Shown one piece after another: positions 9,170 to 18,390 of a stretch of 64,000 bases of DNA; position 1 is the stretch's first letter, and the number at the start of each line of letters is the position of its first letter. The notes beneath the pieces are model-generated. The model had not been told where the DNA came from and ran no database searches. It saw nothing but the letters and a program-made list of their open reading frames with translations. The position numbers were made by a program, and so were the translations under genes. The stretch lies in contig JAXJWW010000073.1 of NCBI GenBank assembly GCA_036307825.1, positions 1-64,000 of the forward strand. The letters are read 5' to 3'. Origin of the DNA: RGIG9060 sp036307825 (lineage in GTDB: Bacteria; Spirochaetota; Spirochaetia; Treponematales; Treponemataceae).

Positions 9170-9571
9170 TTACATTGTTTCTACAAAGTCCATTACTTCT
9201 TTGTAAACTTCTGCTAAGGCAGTTTGAATTTCCTCATTCTTTTCTGCGATACAATAAAGCAAATCACCATCAAGTACATTTTCCCAATCAATTTTACCAC
9301 CGTTCGTACTTTTTTCGCCTTGTTTATTGATTAAGATTGAATCCCCGTATTTTGCTTTAACAACTTCCTCCATCAAAAAAGAAGTTAACATTTGTTTGAT
9401 TTCCTTTTTATCATTTTCATCAAGTGATGGTTTCCCAACTATAAAGCCCATTCTGTTTTGAACCTTTGGATTAAATTCCATAACACCTGAAATTGGGAAA
9501 CTAAAATCTGCTCTTGTTTCTACTGTCCATTTCTGACCCATAAAATTAAAATAACCTGTTCTTGCTTCCAT
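9170..9571 (-). CDS. Hypothetical protein, 133 aa
   Basis: I do not recognise the family. The N-terminus (MEARTGYFNFMGQKWTVETR) looks like beta strands and the C-terminal third like helix. AAGGAGG lies at ideal distance from the ATG. A palindromic operator of the island-wide AGTCTATC family lies 116 bp upstream, so it is probably one of the genes under the WYL regulator. It is alone between two terminator-like regions. It could be an immunity or anti-phage component, but nothing in the sequence proves this. Confidence 0.75.
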   Translation of the reverse strand: MEARTGYFNFMGQKWTVETRADFSFPISGVMEFNPKVQNRMGFIVGKPSLDENDKKEIKQMLTSFLMEEVVKAKYGDSILINKQGEKSTNGGKIDWENVLDGDLLYCIAEKNEEIQTALAEVYKEVMDFVETM

Positions 9572-9686
9572 ACTGGAAACCTCCTTAAAATAATTGATAT
9601 ATAATATAAGAGTGCCTTATATCAATAAATTGACAAATTTGAATGTTTATTATGCTTTTTTTTATAAACTTAAAAATAACCTAGTT

Positions 9687-9709
9687 AGTCTATCACAATG
9701 AGATAGACT
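9687..9709. promoter_or_regulatory. WYL-type operator site 1 (AGTCTATC-N7-GATAGACT)
   Basis: Perfect 8-bp inverted repeat with a 7-bp spacer, 116 bp upstream of the 9571 start. It is the best palindrome among nine sites with the same spacing. The rest of the 9572-9928 gap is AT-rich and holds no gene I can see. Confidence 0.7.
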
Positions 9710-9928
9710 GCATTTTATTTCGTAAAACTTTTTTTAAGAGCCTAACCCCGTCCCTTTTATGCGTGTTTTTGAATATAAGAATTTATTCGAAAATCGTCAA
9801 ATTTTTTTTTCAAATAATTACAAAAACTTTTGTGCATTCTTTCAATATATGAATGTTAATTAAATAAGAGAAGAAAAAACAATTTTCTTCCGATGGTGCT
9901 TTGTTTATAAATAAGTTTTGAAAAATTT

Positions 9929-11608
9929 TTACTCTTCCTGCTCCTCTGAAAAAATCCAGTCAAAAGAATAACATGGCGAAAAATTTTTTAACTTCATTTT
10001 AAGAATTTCGCTTGCACCTAAATTACAATGATCCCAAAGTGAGTGATTTAAAAATCCTAAGTGATATTCTGAATAAGGTTTTTCCCAAAAAAATTCTAAC
10101 CATACATCTGAATAATTTTCTTTTTTTTCATCAGCGTTGTGTCCCAAAGTTGCTGAATTTAAAAGCATCATAGTATGAACATAATGAGAGCGCATTGCAT
10201 CTTTTTTGGTGATTATTCCAAAAGGATGAGTAAACTTATAATTTAAAGTTGGGTAACTACATTCCCATTGTTTGAAAATATCAATTCCTTTTTCTGCAAG
10301 TGATTTAAAATCATTTTTCATTTTTTTAAAAGTATCATTGACAGAAATTTCGTAATCAAGCATTGCTCGGGCAATTTTTAAGATTTTTTTCTTTTCAAAC
10401 CAAAAGAATTTTCTTCGGAAATATTTTGGTTCATAGTATTCTCTGTAATGAAGATAATCAGAAGAATTTTTATTTAGTTGTTTTTCAGGCAAAGGAAACT
10501 TTGTAATTTCCAAACTAATCTTATGATAAAAATCTTCTGGTTTAGCTTTTTCAAAAAGTTCTAATGGAATAAAATTATATCTATCAAGATTTTTATTTTT
10601 AGGATAAATAAAATCATGAGTTACTTTACAAATGAATCTATTAACATAAGCTAATTCTTCAAAGTTATTATTTTTCCATAAAGCCAAAGCATCAATTTTA
10701 TTTGGAAGAGGCTTTCCATCTTCAAAGACTAATTTCCAATCAGATTCAGCTTCGTAATATCTTGTGTCATCATCTTCTGGTTTTGTTTTATCTTCGTAAT
10801 AAAATCCAATTTCACCTCGAAGTTTGTAACCTTTGTAATAAGTTTTTCCTTCTTTAATCATTTTATCAAGTTGTTCTTTTATCAAAGCCATTTTGTCATA
10901 AAGTTCAACCATACGATTACAAAGTGCGTTATTGTTTATTAAAACATTGTCAATTTCTTCTATATTACAATATGAATTATCTTTCGATAAATAAAACTTA
11001 TACTTAGGTGTGTTAAAACATTTGATAATTATTTTTGCACGAACTTCCCTTTTTGGAAGTCCATCTTTACCAGTAAGATAAACGGGAATAAGAAATTCAG
11101 CCGCTTTTAATGAACCAAAAGCCAAAGCTCTTTCAAAATTATCTGTTACATAATTTGCATCGATAATTTTACCTTCTTTAAATTTTTCTAACTCACGATT
11201 TGCAATCACAAAAAGTGCATCAGGATTATTTTGAGCAGCCGCTTTTTCTAACCACTGTTCTGCTTTTCCTATTGAAATATCTTGCGCAATTCCATCAATA
11301 TATCTTTTTTTAACATAAGAGAAATTTACATCATTATCTTCTCTTTCCATGACTTGATATCTTTCTTGAATTTTTGCTTCGTGAAATTTTTTATTTTTAG
11401 AAAATTCTTTTAACGCATCAAGTTTAAATTTTTCATCACCACGAGAAGACCTAAGACAATCATAAATTGCATACTGAATTTCTGCATTGTGATTTTTAAT
11501 TTCTGCTTCTAGCATTTCACGATATGAGTAACAATGAATATTTTTTACATCAATTCCATCAATGATTTTTGGCTTACAATAAAGTGGGCTACGATTTTTT
11601 TTCTTCAT
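9929..11608 (-). CDS. Hypothetical protein with Sel1-like segment, 559 aa
   Basis: Residues about 110-170 (KAEQWLEKAAAQNNPDALFVIANREL) look like degenerate Sel1/TPR-type helices; the remaining 380 residues, rich in Lys, Tyr and Trp, are unfamiliar to me. The C-terminal part contains SLWDHCNLGASEILK. No signal peptide or TM segment. TAGGAG precedes the ATG at 11608. It lies 14 bases after the Sel1 protein gene at 11623-12795 and is surely co-transcribed with it. A paired Sel1 protein and large unknown protein could be a scaffold and partner; function unknown. Confidence 0.75.
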   Translation of the reverse strand: MKKKNRSPLYCKPKIIDGIDVKNIHCYSYREMLEAEIKNHNAEIQYAIYDCLRSSRGDEKFKLDALKEFSKNKKFHEAKIQERYQVMEREDNDVNFSYVKKRYIDGIAQDISIGKAEQWLEKAAAQNNPDALFVIANRELEKFKEGKIIDANYVTDNFERALAFGSLKAAEFLIPVYLTGKDGLPKREVRAKIIIKCFNTPKYKFYLSKDNSYCNIEEIDNVLINNNALCNRMVELYDKMALIKEQLDKMIKEGKTYYKGYKLRGEIGFYYEDKTKPEDDDTRYYEAESDWKLVFEDGKPLPNKIDALALWKNNNFEELAYVNRFICKVTHDFIYPKNKNLDRYNFIPLELFEKAKPEDFYHKISLEITKFPLPEKQLNKNSSDYLHYREYYEPKYFRRKFFWFEKKKILKIARAMLDYEISVNDTFKKMKNDFKSLAEKGIDIFKQWECSYPTLNYKFTHPFGIITKKDAMRSHYVHTMMLLNSATLGHNADEKKENYSDVWLEFFWEKPYSEYHLGFLNHSLWDHCNLGASEILKMKLKNFSPCYSFDWIFSEEQEE

Positions 11609-11622
11609 ATTTTTCTCCTATA

Positions 11623-12795
11623 CTAATTGTAAAATTCTCTATCATTTTTTAAAGTTCTGTCGCCATCAATTTTTTCTTTGATGTTCTCTGGAGTAATATT
11701 TTTCATAACATTCCCCTTACCAATTTTTTTAAAATGATATTTTGCTTTTTCATAATTTTGTTCAACGCCCCAACCATAAAGATAACATTCGGCGACTCCA
11801 TAATGAGCTTTCTTATATCCAGCCTCAACAGCTTTCTGAAAATAATTAAAAGCATCTTCCAAAGTTCCAGAAACCCAATCGTGAATAATAAAATATCCTT
11901 CTTCGGCCATGGCACGAGGAAAACCAGCCCGAGCAGATTTTGTGTGCCACTTATGAGAAAGTTTTAAAGAATCGTTCTTGTGAGAATCTTCAAGCAAATA
12001 TTCAGAATATTCAAACATCGCTTGTGCTTTTCCAGAAAAAGCATCTTCAACAATTTGAACAAAATTTTTATTTTTTTTGTACCATTGAATTGCTTTTTTT
12101 CTGTTTCCATAAGAAGTAATGTTATTTGACCACATGGCTTTTTTGGCTTTTGCTGATTTTTCTATAAAAGAAAAGCCTTCATTAAATTTGTCATCTTTCA
12201 ATAATTCGTTTCCATACAAAAACTGCGCATTAGGCAAATTATTCTCTGCAGAGCATTTTAAATACTCTAAAGCTTCTTCTTCTGTTAATTCTACATAGAC
12301 TCCATAAAAATCCTTAATTCGATAACAATGAAGTTGAGCCAATGGATAATTCAATTCGGATGCTTCTTTGAAAGAATCTAAAGAAGCTTTTAACAATGCT
12401 TTTTCGTCTTTTTCTATTTGTGCATAGAATTTTTTATCACCATTTTGAACAGAAAAAATAGATTTATGAACTTCGTTTGCCTTCTTTTCATAAACAATTC
12501 CTTGAAGAACTAGAGCAAAGGGATTTTTTTCAAGAGCAGCAGTAAAAACCCACCCGATAATAATTTCTTCGCCAATAAATTTATTGATAGTTTCTGCATA
12601 TTTTTTCCAATTTTTAGAAATTATAATTTCTGCAATTGTAAGTTGAGCTTTCACATTTTTCATTTTTGCAAAAGGAAAAAGTAAAAACGCTTTTACAACA
12701 TAAAAAACATATTCTGTCAAATCTTTAACTATATGACGAAAATTTTTAATTGCATTATTAAAATAAAACTTAATAGTAAAAATCAAATCTTTCAT
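11623..12795 (-). CDS. Sel1-repeat protein with N-terminal hydrophobic segment, about 390 aa
   Basis: Sel1-like repeats are clear in the second half: AMFEYSEYLLE, AGFPRAMAEEGYFI, EDAFNYFQKAVEAGYKKAHY, GVAECYLYGWGVEQNYEKAK. The first 45 residues (FYFNNAIKNFRHIV, EYVFYVVKAFLLFPFA) could associate with the membrane. I chose the ATG at 12795 because GGGAGG stands just before it; the longer frame to 12828 has no site. A WYL-type operator lies 47 bp upstream. First gene of a two-gene operon with 9929-11608. Confidence 0.85.
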   Translation of the reverse strand: MKDLIFTIKFYFNNAIKNFRHIVKDLTEYVFYVVKAFLLFPFAKMKNVKAQLTIAEIIISKNWKKYAETINKFIGEEIIIGWVFTAALEKNPFALVLQGIVYEKKANEVHKSIFSVQNGDKKFYAQIEKDEKALLKASLDSFKEASELNYPLAQLHCYRIKDFYGVYVELTEEEALEYLKCSAENNLPNAQFLYGNELLKDDKFNEGFSFIEKSAKAKKAMWSNNITSYGNRKKAIQWYKKNKNFVQIVEDAFSGKAQAMFEYSEYLLEDSHKNDSLKLSHKWHTKSARAGFPRAMAEEGYFIIHDWVSGTLEDAFNYFQKAVEAGYKKAHYGVAECYLYGWGVEQNYEKAKYHFKKIGKGNVMKNITPENIKEKIDGDRTLKNDREFYN

Positions 12796-12841
12796 AATTC
12801 CTCCCATAAAAATTCTGGTATAAAACAATATTAAACCGTTA

Positions 12842-12864
12842 AGTCTATCAATAAATGAAAGACT
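12842..12864. promoter_or_regulatory. WYL-type operator site 2 (AGTCTATC-N7-GAAAGACT)
   Basis: One mismatch from the perfect palindrome; 47 bp upstream of the 12795 start, the same distance as site 3 from its gene. Confidence 0.65.
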
Positions 12865-12941
12865 AAATTATTTTTTGTACACATTAAATAAGAGTGAAAT
12901 TATCACAAAAGTTGACAAAATCACATTTTTAAAATGAAAAA

Positions 12942-13415
12942 TTAATCATCAGGCATTATTGGATTTGTTTCATAAAATCGTTTTTTGTGTTTGATTTTAC
13001 AATTAAACTCGTCAAAATTTTCTGTTTTAATTCCAGATTCGTCATCATTTGACCAATAAGAACAAGGTAAATCCATCTTAACTGAAATAGGATTGGAGGG
13101 ATTAAAATATGCAGAAAATGAATTTGGATCGGTTAAATCTCTAAACATAATTTCATTAAACTGAAGCAACAAATCAGAAGGGTAATAGTACCAAATTCTG
13201 ATTCTATCATCTTGAATATTTTCTTGAAAATTGTGAAAAATTATTTCCATAACACAACTAGCATCGTGACAATGTTTGCTATCCTCATATTCATAAGCAA
13301 GAATTGTCTTAATATCGTATATATTTTCCAATGTTAAAGCTGTAACATCGCAATTATCTAAAGCAGACCCTCTCAATTTAACATTCCCAAAAGAAAAATT
13401 ATCTTTTTTTGACAT
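12942..13415 (-). CDS. Hypothetical protein, 157 aa
   Basis: I chose the ATG at 13415 (MSKKDNFSFGNVKLRG), which has GAGGTG ahead of it; the frame runs open to 13577 only because it passes through an array of DNA repeats. No domain recognised. The sequence has a central acidic/aromatic stretch and no membrane segment. A WYL-type operator is 47 bp upstream. Possible immunity or accessory protein, unproven. Confidence 0.7.
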   Translation of the reverse strand: MSKKDNFSFGNVKLRGSALDNCDVTALTLENIYDIKTILAYEYEDSKHCHDASCVMEIIFHNFQENIQDDRIRIWYYYPSDLLLQFNEIMFRDLTDPNSFSAYFNPSNPISVKMDLPCSYWSNDDESGIKTENFDEFNCKIKHKKRFYETNPIMPDD

Positions 13416-13461
13416 TTTTTCACCTCGTATAAAAAGTTTATACACTAATAATAAACAAGGA

Positions 13462-13484
13462 AGTCTTTCAAAGCGTGAGAGAGT
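13462..13484. promoter_or_regulatory. WYL-type operator site 3 (AGTCTTTC-N7-GAGAGAGT)
   Basis: Imperfect palindrome with the same 7-bp spacer, 47 bp upstream of the 13415 start. Confidence 0.6.
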
Positions 13485-13518
13485 AAAAATTATTTTAAGA
13501 ATTTTTTTGTAGATAATT

Positions 13519-13600
13519 ACAAAATCGTCAATTTTAAAACACAGAAAAACAACAAAATCGTTAATTTTATTTTGCAAAATTCCTACAAAATCGTTAATTG
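13519..13600. repeat. Orphan 33-bp-period tandem array (three copies)
   Basis: ACAAAATCGTYAATT starts at 13519, 13552 and 13585, exactly 33 bp apart, with unrelated sequence between cores. The period equals that of the arrays in front of the three DUF4143 ATPase genes, and the minus-strand core (AACGATTTTGTAGG) resembles the array of ATPase A. No ATPase follows it here, so it may be the promoter-side remnant of a deleted fourth copy. Confidence 0.7.
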
Positions 13601-13737
13601 TTAGAAATTTTCCGAATACTTCCTTTCTAGCAAAAATAATTCACTTGGAGATTTTAAATTTCCTCTTCTTCAATAATTTCTTCTATCAATTCTTCAGAAT
13701 CAGTTTTTATTGTACGCCTAAGCACAGTAACATTAGT

Positions 13738-13869
13738 TTACTTTCTATTTGCATTAGCAATTTCTTTTCGAATTTGTCTAAGTTCTCTGAGTTCTTCTTC
13801 ATGTCTAGATTCTTGTTCTTCTAAAACACAACAAATAATATAAACAATAATACATATAACTATTATCAT
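13738..13869 (-). CDS. Small membrane-anchored coiled-coil protein, 43 aa (in-frame TAA, possible 27-codon tail)
   Basis: MIIVICIIVYIICCV is a membrane helix, followed by a charged helix (EEQESRHEEELRELRQ). AAGGTG precedes the ATG at 13869. The frame stops at TAA 13738-13740 but continues in the same frame for another 27 codons (TNVTVLRRTIKTDSEELIEE...) to a TAA at 13664, with codon use and acidic character that look coding. So either the gene has gained an early stop or the tail is chance. Lies between ATPase A and the orphan repeat array. Confidence 0.45.
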   Translation of the reverse strand: MIIVICIIVYIICCVLEEQESRHEEELRELRQIRKEIANANRK

Positions 13870-13921
13870 AAATTACACCTTACAATCCTAAGATATATTG
13901 CCTAAAAAAAAGCAATGTGTT

Positions 13922-15253
13922 TTACATAAACTGAATCATTGGAATCGGTACATAAGTTATATTTTCTTCAGTTTTAAAATCTTTTGTATAAAATATATAT
14001 TTATTTTGGATTCTAGAAGAAAATTTTTCTGAAAAAATATCCAAAGATTTGTGAGTTTTGTATCCAGAAGATTTTACCTCAATAGGCGATATTTTATTTT
14101 TTTCTGAAATCAAAAAGTCAATCTCGTACAAATGATTTGATGTTTCACTTGGAAAAGTGTAATAAAATAAATCATGTCCTTGAACTTTTAATAATTGAGC
14201 TACAACATTTTCGAACACATATCCAAGATTTGCGTGAAGTTTATCACTTAATAATTTTTTGTAAATAATATTTTCAGTAAAACTTTTATCCTTAAATGCC
14301 AATGTTGTAAAAAGTCCTGTATCACAAAGGTACAATTTAAATTTCCTAAAATCTTTTGTAAATGACATTCCTACATTGGGATCATTAACATGATAAGCAA
14401 TATTTACTGTCATTGAAGCTACTAATTCTGCTAAAATTTCTTGTATATCACTTACTCGCTGATTTTCAATTACTGAAGAGACATTATATCTTGAAACATT
14501 TTTTGTTAATTGTGCAGGTATCATATTAAACAAATCTGAAATCCTACCAGACGAATCAATTTTCATGAAATCATCGTTATAAAGTTCAAGAATCCCTCTT
14601 TTTACTTCATCTATTTTTTCAAAATTATTTGATTCTAAAAGTTCATTAACTGCTTGCGGCATTCCACCAACTATCATAAACAATCTAAAATCTTGCATTA
14701 ATTTTCTACAAGCACAATCACCCATCGGTTTTTTGTTAAGAAAAAATTCTTTTAAAATATCAACAGATGTTTTTTGTGAAATTGCCATAGAAAACTCTTC
14801 AAAATCCATCGGATACATATTTATTTTCTTTTCTTCACTTGGAATTAATATATCTTTTACATTTTTCTTTATTGAAATAAGTGAACCTGTTTCTATGTAG
14901 TCATAACGCCCATCTTTTACAAGATGCTTGATTGCTTGTCGTGCAAGAGGAAAAAGCTGAACTTCATCAAAAATAATTACAGATTTTCTTGTTTCTAAAC
15001 TTTTATTTGTATAAAATTGAATCAATCTAAAAAAATTGTCTAAGTTAGACATATCTTCAAAAAGGCTTTTAATTTCTTTTGATGTATTTGAAAAATCAAT
15101 TAAAATATATGTTTTATATTCATTTTTTGCAAATTCTTCTACGATTGTTGATTTCCCTATTCGCCTAGCACCTTGAATAAGAAGTGCTGTTTTGCCTTGA
15201 GATTCGGTTTTCCACCGTAATAAATCATTATAAATTTTTCTTTTAAAAACCAT
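13922..15253 (-). CDS. AAA_14 / DUF4143 ATPase A
   Basis: GARRIGKS (Walker A, residues about 27-34) and VIIFDEVQLFP (Walker B) belong to the AAA_14 domain. YDYIETGSLISIKKN and MDFEEFSMA are family hallmarks, and the C-terminal half, ending in a restriction-fold-like EIDFLIS...PIEVKSSG, is DUF4143. Such proteins are widespread single genes of unknown role. I chose the ATG at 15253 (MVFKRKIYND), which aligns with the start of ATPase B; the frame open to 15367 runs through the 33-bp repeats. The D...ExK-like strand (EIDFLI, PIEVKS) suggests a nuclease fold. Regulation probably acts through the array directly upstream. Confidence 0.88.
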   Translation of the reverse strand: MVFKRKIYNDLLRWKTESQGKTALLIQGARRIGKSTIVEEFAKNEYKTYILIDFSNTSKEIKSLFEDMSNLDNFFRLIQFYTNKSLETRKSVIIFDEVQLFPLARQAIKHLVKDGRYDYIETGSLISIKKNVKDILIPSEEKKINMYPMDFEEFSMAISQKTSVDILKEFFLNKKPMGDCACRKLMQDFRLFMIVGGMPQAVNELLESNNFEKIDEVKRGILELYNDDFMKIDSSGRISDLFNMIPAQLTKNVSRYNVSSVIENQRVSDIQEILAELVASMTVNIAYHVNDPNVGMSFTKDFRKFKLYLCDTGLFTTLAFKDKSFTENIIYKKLLSDKLHANLGYVFENVVAQLLKVQGHDLFYYTFPSETSNHLYEIDFLISEKNKISPIEVKSSGYKTHKSLDIFSEKFSSRIQNKYIFYTKDFKTEENITYVPIPMIQFM

Positions 15254-15265
15254 AAATAAATTGTA

Positions 15266-15351
15266 TGCAAAATCCCTAAATTTTTCAAGCAAAATATCTG
15301 CAAAATCCCCAAATTTTTTAAGTAAAAAACCTGCAAAATCCCCAAATGTTA
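15266..15351. repeat. 33-bp-period tandem array upstream of ATPase A (three copies)
   Basis: TGCAAAATCCCYAAATTT starts at 15266, 15299 and 15332 on the plus strand. The copy nearest the gene ends 12 bases before the ATG at 15253. It covers the place where promoter and leader must lie. Confidence 0.8.
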
Positions 15352-15421
15352 AGAACTTTGTATACAAATATTAAATTACAAGTTTAAGGCTGGAAAGAAA
15401 ATCCTCTGCTATATTTATATC

Positions 15422-16159
15422 ATGAGAATAACCAAATCAAAAAGCAAACTTCTTTACCATAAAAAACTTCGCAAAAAAGAATGGGAAATGCGAAATTTAA
15501 AAGAAAAAGCGCGAGAAAGTAATAATTTTATTTCAATTCCCAAAACACTTGCGGGATATAAAGTTCACTTAGTTCCTATTGAATCTTTAAAAAATAAGGA
15601 TGATGGATTAACAGAAGCGATAGAAGCTTCTTCTGCATATTTAATTTTTTCCGAGAAACCTTTTCGTTTATGTAATTTAAAAAATAGAATAAATTTTGGT
15701 TCTGCTCATTGGTTTAATAATCAAAAAAAGATGGAAGAAATTTATTTTAGCAAAAAACTTTATAAAAAAGGAAATCTTACTCTCTTAGATATTTCAGAAC
15801 ATACTTTCAAAAAACTTTCTCCTAATGCACAAAAATATTTTGTTCAAGTTTTTGATAAATTTAACCATCGCGGATTTCCAATTTTTATGTATCGTCCAAA
15901 AATTCCGCAATCTTATCTTAGAGAAAAGGAAGAAAAACTTTTTTATACAAAATTACTGATTCCTGACAGTAAAAGTCTTAGCGAAGCACAAAAAATTGAT
16001 AACTGGTTAAACTTTAAACGAAAATGTGAACTTTGGCATTATATAGGATGTCGAACTAGCAATTTTTACAAATGGGAAAAAAAAGTTTCTGGCAAGAAAA
16101 AGCGTTTACAAGACAAACTTAAATTACGCAATTTTGTAAAAGGCTTGGTAGATTTGTAG
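15422..16159 (+). CDS. Hypothetical basic protein, 245 aa
   Basis: I do not recognise the family. The protein is Lys-rich with basic N- and C-termini (ITKSKSKLLYHKKLRKKEWE; KKVSGKKKRLQDKLKLR), which suggests nucleic-acid binding. The only plus-strand gene in this part of the island; no clear ribosome-binding site before the ATG at 15422, but no better start either. It converges on the 16166 gene with six bases between stops. No signal peptide or TM segment. Confidence 0.65.
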   Translation: MRITKSKSKLLYHKKLRKKEWEMRNLKEKARESNNFISIPKTLAGYKVHLVPIESLKNKDDGLTEAIEASSAYLIFSEKPFRLCNLKNRINFGSAHWFNNQKKMEEIYFSKKLYKKGNLTLLDISEHTFKKLSPNAQKYFVQVFDKFNHRGFPIFMYRPKIPQSYLREKEEKLFYTKLLIPDSKSLSEAQKIDNWLNFKRKCELWHYIGCRTSNFYKWEKKVSGKKKRLQDKLKLRNFVKGLVDL

Positions 16160-16165
16160 TAGTTT

Positions 16166-16693
16166 TCAATCCTGAAAAATATGCTTAACACGCTTTCTAA
16201 AATCTTCCCTAGATTTTTTTGAAACGCAGTTTTCAGGGATGTCAGAATAATCTCTAATTAAACGCATAAGTTCAATGTTAAGATTCATTTCGGTTTCGAT
16301 GGATTTTACATGCTTGAAGAAAGATTTATAAATCTTTATTGAATCTTCATTTTCATTACAAAAGATTTTTTTTCGTAAATAATCAATAAAAGAGGATAAA
16401 ATCCAATAACTTCCTCCGAATCTAACTTTAAAAAGTTCAAAGTCAAAATCACGAAGTTCAGGAATTATATTATCCTTTCTATCTGACACTTTCTTGTGCA
16501 AATCATTTATTTGTTCGTAAATCTTGCTTTCTCTATCTCGTGCGTCATTCAATCTAGTATATAATTCCATAGCATCATCTTTAGACATAGAAATAGTTTT
16601 TGCTGGGATAATCATTTCTTTTATATATGCTAAACAATAAGCCAATTTTAACATATTCAATTTTATTTCTTTTATAATCTTTTTCCCTTCCAT
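16166..16693 (-). CDS. Hypothetical helical protein, about 175 aa
   Basis: Mostly helical, charged, with no recognised domain; SKDDAMELYTRLNDARDRES and the following segment have coiled-coil character. The ATG at 16693 (MEGKKIIKEI) follows GAAGGA; the ATG at 16711 lacks a site. Last gene of a four-gene minus-strand set (18594, 18315, 17177, 16693) that also encodes membrane proteins. Function unknown. Confidence 0.7.
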   Translation of the reverse strand: MEGKKIIKEIKLNMLKLAYCLAYIKEMIIPAKTISMSKDDAMELYTRLNDARDRESKIYEQINDLHKKVSDRKDNIIPELRDFDFELFKVRFGGSYWILSSFIDYLRKKIFCNENEDSIKIYKSFFKHVKSIETEMNLNIELMRLIRDYSDIPENCVSKKSREDFRKRVKHIFQD

Positions 16694-16760
16694 AATGATT
16701 TTCCTTCTCATTTCTGAATAAATTTTATTTTAAATATTTTTATCTTTGAACCAGAAAGAA

Positions 16761-17177
16761 CTACATCGTTACAACCAAATCTGATTTAGCGACGCCTTCA
16801 AATTCTTTCAACCCAACTTTATTTTTGCAAGAGCGAATTTTACTTATTTGTTTTTCAATCTCTTTTATTTTCTTTTCTATCCCCCGAATTTTTTCTGATA
16901 CCTCTTTAAACTGTGTTTCATTTTCATTTTTCTTAAAGAAATTTTTTCGCTTGTAATCTGGAAGTTGTTGTTTTAATTTATCAATTTCACACTGATAATA
17001 TCCAATTTCTTGATTTAACAAACTTACAATATCGATTTGTTTTTTCTTGAATTGTCCCTGGCGAATGTTATTAATTAACCAAATACTCCCCGTAATTACA
17101 GTACCAATTAGAAAACCAAAAATTCCTTTTCCTTTAAGATTAAAACTTCCAAAATCAAAATTTCTAAAATCAATCAT
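16761..17177 (-). CDS. Small membrane protein with coiled coil, 138 aa
   Basis: Residues about 18-37 (GIFGFLIGTVITGSIWLINN) form one membrane helix; the rest is a long charged coiled coil (QKEIGYYQCEIDKLKQQLP-like, RGIEKKIKEIEKQISKI). AAGGAG precedes the ATG. Member of the four-gene operon with 17278-18315. Topology suggests a membrane-anchored spacer or oligomerisation protein. Confidence 0.75.
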   Translation of the reverse strand: MIDFRNFDFGSFNLKGKGIFGFLIGTVITGSIWLINNIRQGQFKKKQIDIVSLLNQEIGYYQCEIDKLKQQLPDYKRKNFFKKNENETQFKEVSEKIRGIEKKIKEIEKQISKIRSCKNKVGLKEFEGVAKSDLVVTM

Positions 17178-17211
17178 ATTAAACTCCTTAAAAAAAAATT
17201 AAAAAAATCCA

Positions 17212-17265
17212 GATAAAAACCTTGCTACCCTACCACTCAAGTTTTAAGTAGACAAAGTTTTTATC
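17212..17265 (-). terminator. Rho-independent terminator candidate
   Basis: GATAAAAAC-TTG and its complement (one mismatch) form a long stem, followed on the minus strand by T-rich sequence (ATTTTTTTAATTTTTTTT). It lies between 17278-18315 and 16761-17177, so it may partly separate the two halves of the gene set. Confidence 0.5.
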
Positions 17266-17277
17266 AGCCAACACAAT

Positions 17278-18315
17278 CTAGTGCATGTTCTTTTTCATGC
17301 TTTTTTCCCAAATCCTTATAGAACCCATGATACTATCTTCGGAGTTGCCCAACAACTGTTTTTTCACTTCCCTAAAATATTCATCAAGATTTTTTCGAAG
17401 CATCGCTTTCCCTTCTCTTGCACTTTTTGAGTAATCTACAACATCCCAAATACAAATTGCAGCTGTAATTCCCCAACCAACAACAGGAATCGCTTTGGCG
17501 GCTTTTCCTGCTGTTTTTGAGGCAACCGCTGTTCCAGTTTTTGCTACAGATGAAGCTGTTTTTCCTGCGATTTTTGCACTTACTTTTACAGCAACATCTT
17601 TTACCATTGGTACAACTTTATATGCGGTAAATCCTGTCAATCCAATTGTGGAAACAACTACAGACTTTAATGCTATAGGATATTTTTTTGCATCCACATC
17701 CAATGTGAGTCCACATAAATCTGCAACATATTTATTCCAATCTCCCACAGGATATTTGTTGATTTTGCGAATTTTCTCTAATTCTATATCAAGAACTGTT
17801 AAGTAAACATCGATTGCTTCTTTTGTGATGTTTTCAATTCTTGCTTGTGAGATTTCAGGCTTTATAACTTTGCGTTCGATTTCATCTTCAAGTTTTTTAA
17901 GTGCAACTTCTTCTGCGGATAGTGCCTTTTTACTTATTCGATGAGCAATAGTATTATATAAAGATGTTAATTCGCGACGCTTTGTTTGTATAAATCCAAA
18001 ATAGTCATCAAGAAAATCTTCATCGGCTCGAGCCATCATTTCGTTTATCCAGATATCGAGTTCTGCTGATGCGTAATCTTGAGCTGAGGTGTAAGCAACT
18101 TTCATTGCAGAAATAATTTCTTCATCTAAATCTTTGTAGTCTGGCATAACTGGTTGTGATGATTTAGATTCTACGGAAGTTACATTCTCACGATTAAAAA
18201 ACAATGTTCCAAGTCCTGACAACAAGATAAGCACAAGTGCAATCACACACAAAGTTGATAATAAGTTCTTAAGTTTTCTTCCAATGTCCATAAAAAAGTC
18301 CTTAATAAAATTCAT
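17278..18315 (-). CDS. Membrane protein with glycine/alanine-rich hydrophobic hairpin, 345 aa
   Basis: Residues about 18-40 (LLSTLCVIALVLILLSGLG) form an N-terminal membrane helix. The middle 170 residues are a charged helical region. Then comes a long Ala/Gly/Val stretch (SAKIAGKTASSVAKTGTAVA, KAIPVVGWGITAAICIWDVV) like the hydrophobic hairpins of pore-forming or phage-tape-measure-like proteins. The start at 18315 has GGAGG ahead of it. Together with the 67-residue gene upstream it heads an operon controlled by WYL-type site 4. Pore formation or membrane insertion is possible; I infer it only from the composition. Confidence 0.75.
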   Translation of the reverse strand: MNFIKDFFMDIGRKLKNLLSTLCVIALVLILLSGLGTLFFNRENVTSVESKSSQPVMPDYKDLDEEIISAMKVAYTSAQDYASAELDIWINEMMARADEDFLDDYFGFIQTKRRELTSLYNTIAHRISKKALSAEEVALKKLEDEIERKVIKPEISQARIENITKEAIDVYLTVLDIELEKIRKINKYPVGDWNKYVADLCGLTLDVDAKKYPIALKSVVVSTIGLTGFTAYKVVPMVKDVAVKVSAKIAGKTASSVAKTGTAVASKTAGKAAKAIPVVGWGITAAICIWDVVDYSKSAREGKAMLRKNLDEYFREVKKQLLGNSEDSIMGSIRIWEKSMKKNMH

Positions 18316-18390
18316 AATTTCCTCCGAATAAATGTTTATATTGTAATAAGAGTTTAAATAACCAAAAAATTGACACTTCTGCAAAAAATT

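Noticed and set aside
13416..13577. N-terminal extension of the 12942 gene (KINDFVVFLCFKIDDFV...)
   Set aside because: Produced by translating the 33-bp DNA repeats; a ribosome-binding site supports the ATG at 13415.
13519..13600. CRISPR array
   Set aside because: Period 33 with 15-19-base cores and only three copies, no spacers of uniform length, no cas genes in the window; matches the ATPase leader arrays instead.
15254..15367. 11-residue repeats (FGDFAGFLLKK) as a protein domain of ATPase A
   Set aside because: The corresponding arrays of ATPases B and C contain in-frame stops, so the array is not coding.
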